From: Treponema sp.
Lineage (GTDB): Bacteria; Spirochaetota; Spirochaetia; Treponematales; Breznakiellaceae
Length of the DNA stretch: 8,112 nucleotides
Reading direction: 5' to 3'
Assembly (NCBI GenBank): GCA_031273835.1
Contig: JAISRD010000198.1
Coordinates: forward strand, 1-8,112
Numbering within the stretch: the first letter of the stretch is position 1; each line of letters begins with the position of its first letter. The notes beneath the pieces were generated by a model. That model was not told the origin of the DNA. It saw nothing but the letters and a program-made list of their open reading frames with translations, and did not search any database. The position numbers were made by a program, and so were the translations under genes. Shown here piece after piece: positions 6,088-8,112 of the stretch.

Positions 6088-6678
6088 ATGTTTTCCCTGC
6101 TTCGCTGCGCGGCGGGCTGCGGCAGAACGGCGCTTTCCGGCTCCCATCTCTGCGCCGCCCACACCGCCGATCCTGACAAAGAAGCCCGCCGTATCGGAGC
6201 ATATATACTGGAACGGAAGGAGATCAAGGATGTCAACGCGTCGGGCTTGAGTTTTGTCAACGTCGATTTTTCCCATCGGATCTTTTACGGATGTAATTTT
6301 ATGCGGGCATCTTTTTCCCTGTGCCTCTTTACCGGCGCGGAACTAAGTATGTGTTTCTTTGATTTTGGGAAACTTATCAGCTGCGATTTTTCCGGAGGCT
6401 ACCTCCAGTTTCTTTCCTTTGCCGGCGCTTCCATACATAACTGTACCTTTGAAAATTCGGAGCTCATACACCTTAATTACGGCGGCGCCCGCATCGGCGA
6501 TTGTACCTTCAACGGATCGGACCTCTATAATTCCCGCTTTATAAACGCGGAAATAAGCAGCAGCGACTTTATTGACTGTAACCTGAAAAAAACTTTTTTT
6601 ATAAACGCGAAACGCAGTAATATTTCCTTTAAGTCCTCCAATACCGCGGAAGCCGTTTTTGAGACGGAGGAACAATGA
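6088..6678 (+). CDS. Pentapeptide-repeat protein with N-terminal zinc-finger-like motif
   Basis: The 196-residue protein begins with a small metal-site candidate, Cys7-x3-Cys11-x10-Cys22-x2-His25. A charged linker to about residue 50 follows, then an unbroken pentapeptide repeat. The central position, every fifth residue from Phe56 to Phe191, is Phe, Leu or Ile with few exceptions (Tyr131, Arg176, Thr186), giving about 28 repeats or seven coils of a right-handed quadrilateral beta-helix. The position two before it is mostly Ala, Cys or Ser. Such proteins are usually binding scaffolds; a few mimic DNA and protect gyrase, but nothing here shows that. There is no signal peptide. The ATG is the base after the ald stop with no good ribosome site, so it is likely coupled to ald; its stop overlaps the next ATG. 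The repeat region looks AT-richer than its neighbours, partly from Phe, Asn and Ile codons. Cellular role unknown. Confidence 0.88.
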   Translation: MFSLLRCAAGCGRTALSGSHLCAAHTADPDKEARRIGAYILERKEIKDVNASGLSFVNVDFSHRIFYGCNFMRASFSLCLFTGAELSMCFFDFGKLISCDFSGGYLQFLSFAGASIHNCTFENSELIHLNYGGARIGDCTFNGSDLYNSRFINAEISSSDFIDCNLKKTFFINAKRSNISFKSSNTAEAVFETEEQ

Positions 6679-7307
6679 AGGTATTCATGAATTACTGTCC
6701 TTACGGTTTCAGCAATTGTTATATACTGGGAAGCGATCCTGAAGGCAGGGACGGCCCCCGGGACGCCGTCGTGATCGATCCGGGGACCATGGACGCGCCT
6801 ATGCTTAACTTTATTGAAAAATACGGCTATGTCCTGCGGGGGGTCCTCGTAACCCATGATCACAGCAACCACGACCACGGCCTGCGTACCCTCAAGCGCA
6901 TCTACGACGTGGATGTCTATGCGGTCAACCCCACGGTCAAGGAACATAAAACCCGCATCATCAAAGACGGGGATATGCTCAGCCTGGGGGCGATTACCGT
7001 AACGGTCTTTACCGTTCCCGGACATTCATCGGACTCGGCGGTATTCCTGGTAAGCCACCTCCTCTTTACCGGAGACGCCTTGACCGCCGGCCTGCTGGGT
7101 TCCACCATCAGTTCCTACGGAGCGTCCATACAGATGAACGCCCTGCGGAGCAAGGTGCTTTCCCTGCCGGGGAATTACATCATCCTGCCCGGACACGGGC
7201 CGCCTTCTTCTATGGACGCCGAACGGCGCTTCAATTGGGGGATACAGCGCTATGAGGAAAACAAGGCGAAGCGGCCCAAATTCAGAATTGACCTTACAGA
7301 GCTATAA
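6675..7307 (+). CDS. Metallo-beta-lactamase-fold hydrolase (glyoxalase II-like) with altered metal motif
   Basis: This 210-residue cytoplasmic protein has the MBL fold of the glyoxalase II-like group. SNCYIL (13-18) and VIDPGT (33-38) open the fold. The metal motif THDHSNHDHG supplies His61, His63 and His66; His117 (PGHSSDS), Asp134 (LFTGDAL) and His174 (LPGHGP) complete the usual ligand set. The Asp of the canonical HxHxDH is Asn65 (codon AAC at 6867-6869), so the second metal site is probably weakened or remade, perhaps with help from the extra Asp67-His68. Substrate unknown; many relatives hydrolyse thioesters. The start ATG overlaps the pentapeptide stop (ATGA), with GGAGG four bases upstream, so it is well translated and coupled. 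Its 3' end overlaps the convergent gene by 14 bp. It could instead be a non-catalytic or mononuclear family member. Confidence 0.9.
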   Translation: MKVFMNYCPYGFSNCYILGSDPEGRDGPRDAVVIDPGTMDAPMLNFIEKYGYVLRGVLVTHDHSNHDHGLRTLKRIYDVDVYAVNPTVKEHKTRIIKDGDMLSLGAITVTVFTVPGHSSDSAVFLVSHLLFTGDALTAGLLGSTISSYGASIQMNALRSKVLSLPGNYIILPGHGPPSSMDAERRFNWGIQRYEENKAKRPKFRIDLTEL

Positions 7308-8064
7308 TTCCCCGGGCGATAAGCTGGGCCAGGGAATACCTCCGGTCCAGCCCGTTTCCGCTTAAAAAAGTATCCAGCTGGGCCTTAAAGGATTCCGGCA
7401 GTACGGGAAGCTTTACCACCTGTTTGTAATAACACCGGTGGGAAGGTTCAAAGCAGCGGTTTATCGAAAAGAGATTAAGGCATGCGCTTTTGATAAACAG
7501 GGCGGAAGAAATAAGGCAATGGAAATCATCGTCATGGATCAGAGCCGCCCCCAGATCGCTTAAGTAATGTTCCATTTTTGACTGCCCTGCGTCCCTCACC
7601 TGTTTCCAGAAATCACCGCCGGGATGGGAAAGACGCTCCTTGATGCCGTCGATCCATCCTGTCCTTGAAAAGAGGGTGTCCCCGTTGGCAAGGCGGTAAT
7701 ATCCGTAGGTGCCCGAATCCTTTACCAGCCACAGGAATTCAGACCGGGTGTCGGCCAGGGAAACCAGCTCTTCGATCTTTTCGGTGGATTTAAATTCAAG
7801 CCGCACCGGCAGATCCCCTATGAGGAAACGATCCTTGTTTTCCTGGCCCGAAGTTTCAAAAGCCGCCACGTCGCTTCCGTAAAGGACGCTGCGCTCCGCC
7901 GGGGAAGGAACCGGCGCCCTATGGTATACGTCGAGGATGACGGCAAAATAGGGGTCCAGAATATCCGAATCGGCGGCCTCGTTCAGGGAAACGCATTCCA
8001 CCTGTTCCCATTGGGAAAGGAGGCTTACAAAACGGTCCGCCAGTAATTTTGTTTTATGTTTCAT
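7294..8064 (-). CDS. Unassigned protein, possible nucleotidyltransferase/DUF4037-like
   Basis: I do not firmly recognise this 256-residue protein. The N-terminal half carries an acidic segment DSDILDPYFAVILDVY (32-47), then FE at 69-70 and KDRFLIGDLPVRLEFK (77-92), which could supply the carboxylates of a nucleotidyltransferase-type core, but the usual Gly-Ser motif is missing. The C-terminal half is helical; LFSINRCFEPSH, then KLPVLPESFKAQL, resembles the substrate-binding helical domain of DUF4037-type nucleotidyltransferase proteins (LFxINRxYxP...LPxxPxxF). There is no signal peptide or membrane segment. The ATG at 8064 lies about 20 nt beyond the predicted transcription start, with only a weak GGA-type ribosome site. 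It stands alone on its strand here and is convergent with the MBL-fold gene. Gene reality is secure from length and codon pattern; function is not. Confidence 0.75.
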   Translation of the reverse strand: MKHKTKLLADRFVSLLSQWEQVECVSLNEAADSDILDPYFAVILDVYHRAPVPSPAERSVLYGSDVAAFETSGQENKDRFLIGDLPVRLEFKSTEKIEELVSLADTRSEFLWLVKDSGTYGYYRLANGDTLFSRTGWIDGIKERLSHPGGDFWKQVRDAGQSKMEHYLSDLGAALIHDDDFHCLISSALFIKSACLNLFSINRCFEPSHRCYYKQVVKLPVLPESFKAQLDTFLSGNGLDRRYSLAQLIARGIIAL

Positions 8065-8083
8065 GATTAAATTCCGCTTTCCA

Positions 8084-8092
8084 TGCTATAAT
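8084..8092 (+). promoter_or_regulatory. Extended -10 promoter firing out of the window
   Basis: TGC-TATAAT is a perfect extended -10 (TG at 8084-8085, hexamer 8087-8092). No good -35 is seen 17 bp upstream, which an extended -10 can tolerate. It would start transcription near 8099, toward a gene beyond the right edge. Confidence 0.6.
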
Positions 8093-8099
8093 TCTAACA
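8091..8099 (-). promoter_or_regulatory. Extended -10 promoter of the nucleotidyltransferase-like gene
   Basis: On the - strand TGT-TAGAAT (8099-8091) is an extended -10 matching the consensus hexamer at five of six positions. It shares two base pairs with the opposing TATAAT. Start of transcription near 8084 gives a leader of about 20 nt before the ATG. Any -35 would lie beyond the window edge. Confidence 0.5.
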
Positions 8100-8112
8100 C
8101 AAAGCGGCGCAA

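Larger units (their letters stand above)
8074..8107. promoter_or_regulatory. Inverted repeat around the bidirectional promoter (operator candidate)
   Basis: CCGCTTT (8074-8080) and AAAGCGG (8101-8107) are perfect 7-bp inverted half-sites separated by 20 bp that contain both opposing -10 elements. The dyad centre (8090.5) lies within one base of the centre of the paired -10s (8091.5). The layout suits a dimeric regulator bridging both promoters, but no regulator is identified. Confidence 0.45.

Noticed and set aside
5620..6276. 218-codon open frame on the - strand opposite ald
   Set aside because: It covers catalytic parts of ald in antisense, has no recognisable domain and crosses the ald/pentapeptide junction.
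1..8112. CRISPR arrays, tRNA/rRNA genes, insertion sequences, attachment sites, toxin-antitoxin or phage genes
   Set aside because: I looked for regular spaced repeats, tRNA-like cloverleaf ends, transposase motifs and short paired genes on both strands and saw none; nearly all the sequence is accounted for by housekeeping-type genes.

Overview
This is a GC-rich bacterial window with densely packed genes: several stop/start overlaps and only three short intergenic gaps (93, 78 and at least 48 bp). The gene set and protein wording fit a spirochaete, most likely a treponeme-type (Treponematales) organism. The clues are the RsgA N-terminus, the zinc-finger plus pentapeptide-repeat protein and the nucleotidyltransferase-like orphan. 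The taxon is an inference from protein style, not from a marker gene.

Layout, left to right. (1) The window opens in the last 62 codons of an LrgB-family membrane protein gene (+ strand). (2) A four-gene block follows on the - strand, read from about 4884 down to 283: a small eight-cysteine zinc-ribbon protein, glutamate racemase (murI), the ribosome-assembly GTPase rsgA and mutS2. The junctions are a 2-nt gap, a GTGA overlap and an ATGA overlap, so this is almost certainly one translationally coupled operon. A weak terminator candidate follows mutS2. (3) A 78-bp divergent gap separates that block from a + strand operon: alanine dehydrogenase (ald), a pentapeptide-repeat protein starting on the base after the ald stop, and a metallo-beta-lactamase-fold hydrolase joined by ATGA. 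(4) A convergent - strand gene, an unassigned protein with a nucleotidyltransferase/DUF4037-like C-terminal half, overlaps the hydrolase gene tail-to-tail by 14 bp. It is preceded by a strikingly symmetrical bidirectional promoter at the right edge.

How the genes relate. MurI makes D-glutamate for peptidoglycan, and Ald, transcribed away from it, interconverts L-alanine and pyruvate, so the divergent gap may balance cell-wall amino-acid supply. RsgA (30S maturation) and MutS2 (known in Bacillus subtilis as a sensor of collided ribosomes as well as a MutS paralogue) are translationally coupled, which favours a ribosome-quality role for MutS2 here. The MutS2 Smr domain lacks its usual Asp, and a nine-G tract sits just upstream of it.

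I found no complete new defence system, CRISPR array, mobile element or RNA gene. The most interesting items are: the bidirectional overlapping extended -10 promoter inside an inverted repeat; the altered MutS2 Smr motif with its upstream G9 tract; the Asp-to-Asn change in the metal motif of the MBL-fold protein; hairpin-bearing, non-conserved in-frame segments in three successive genes; and an unbroken 28-repeat pentapeptide solenoid with a stacked cysteine column.
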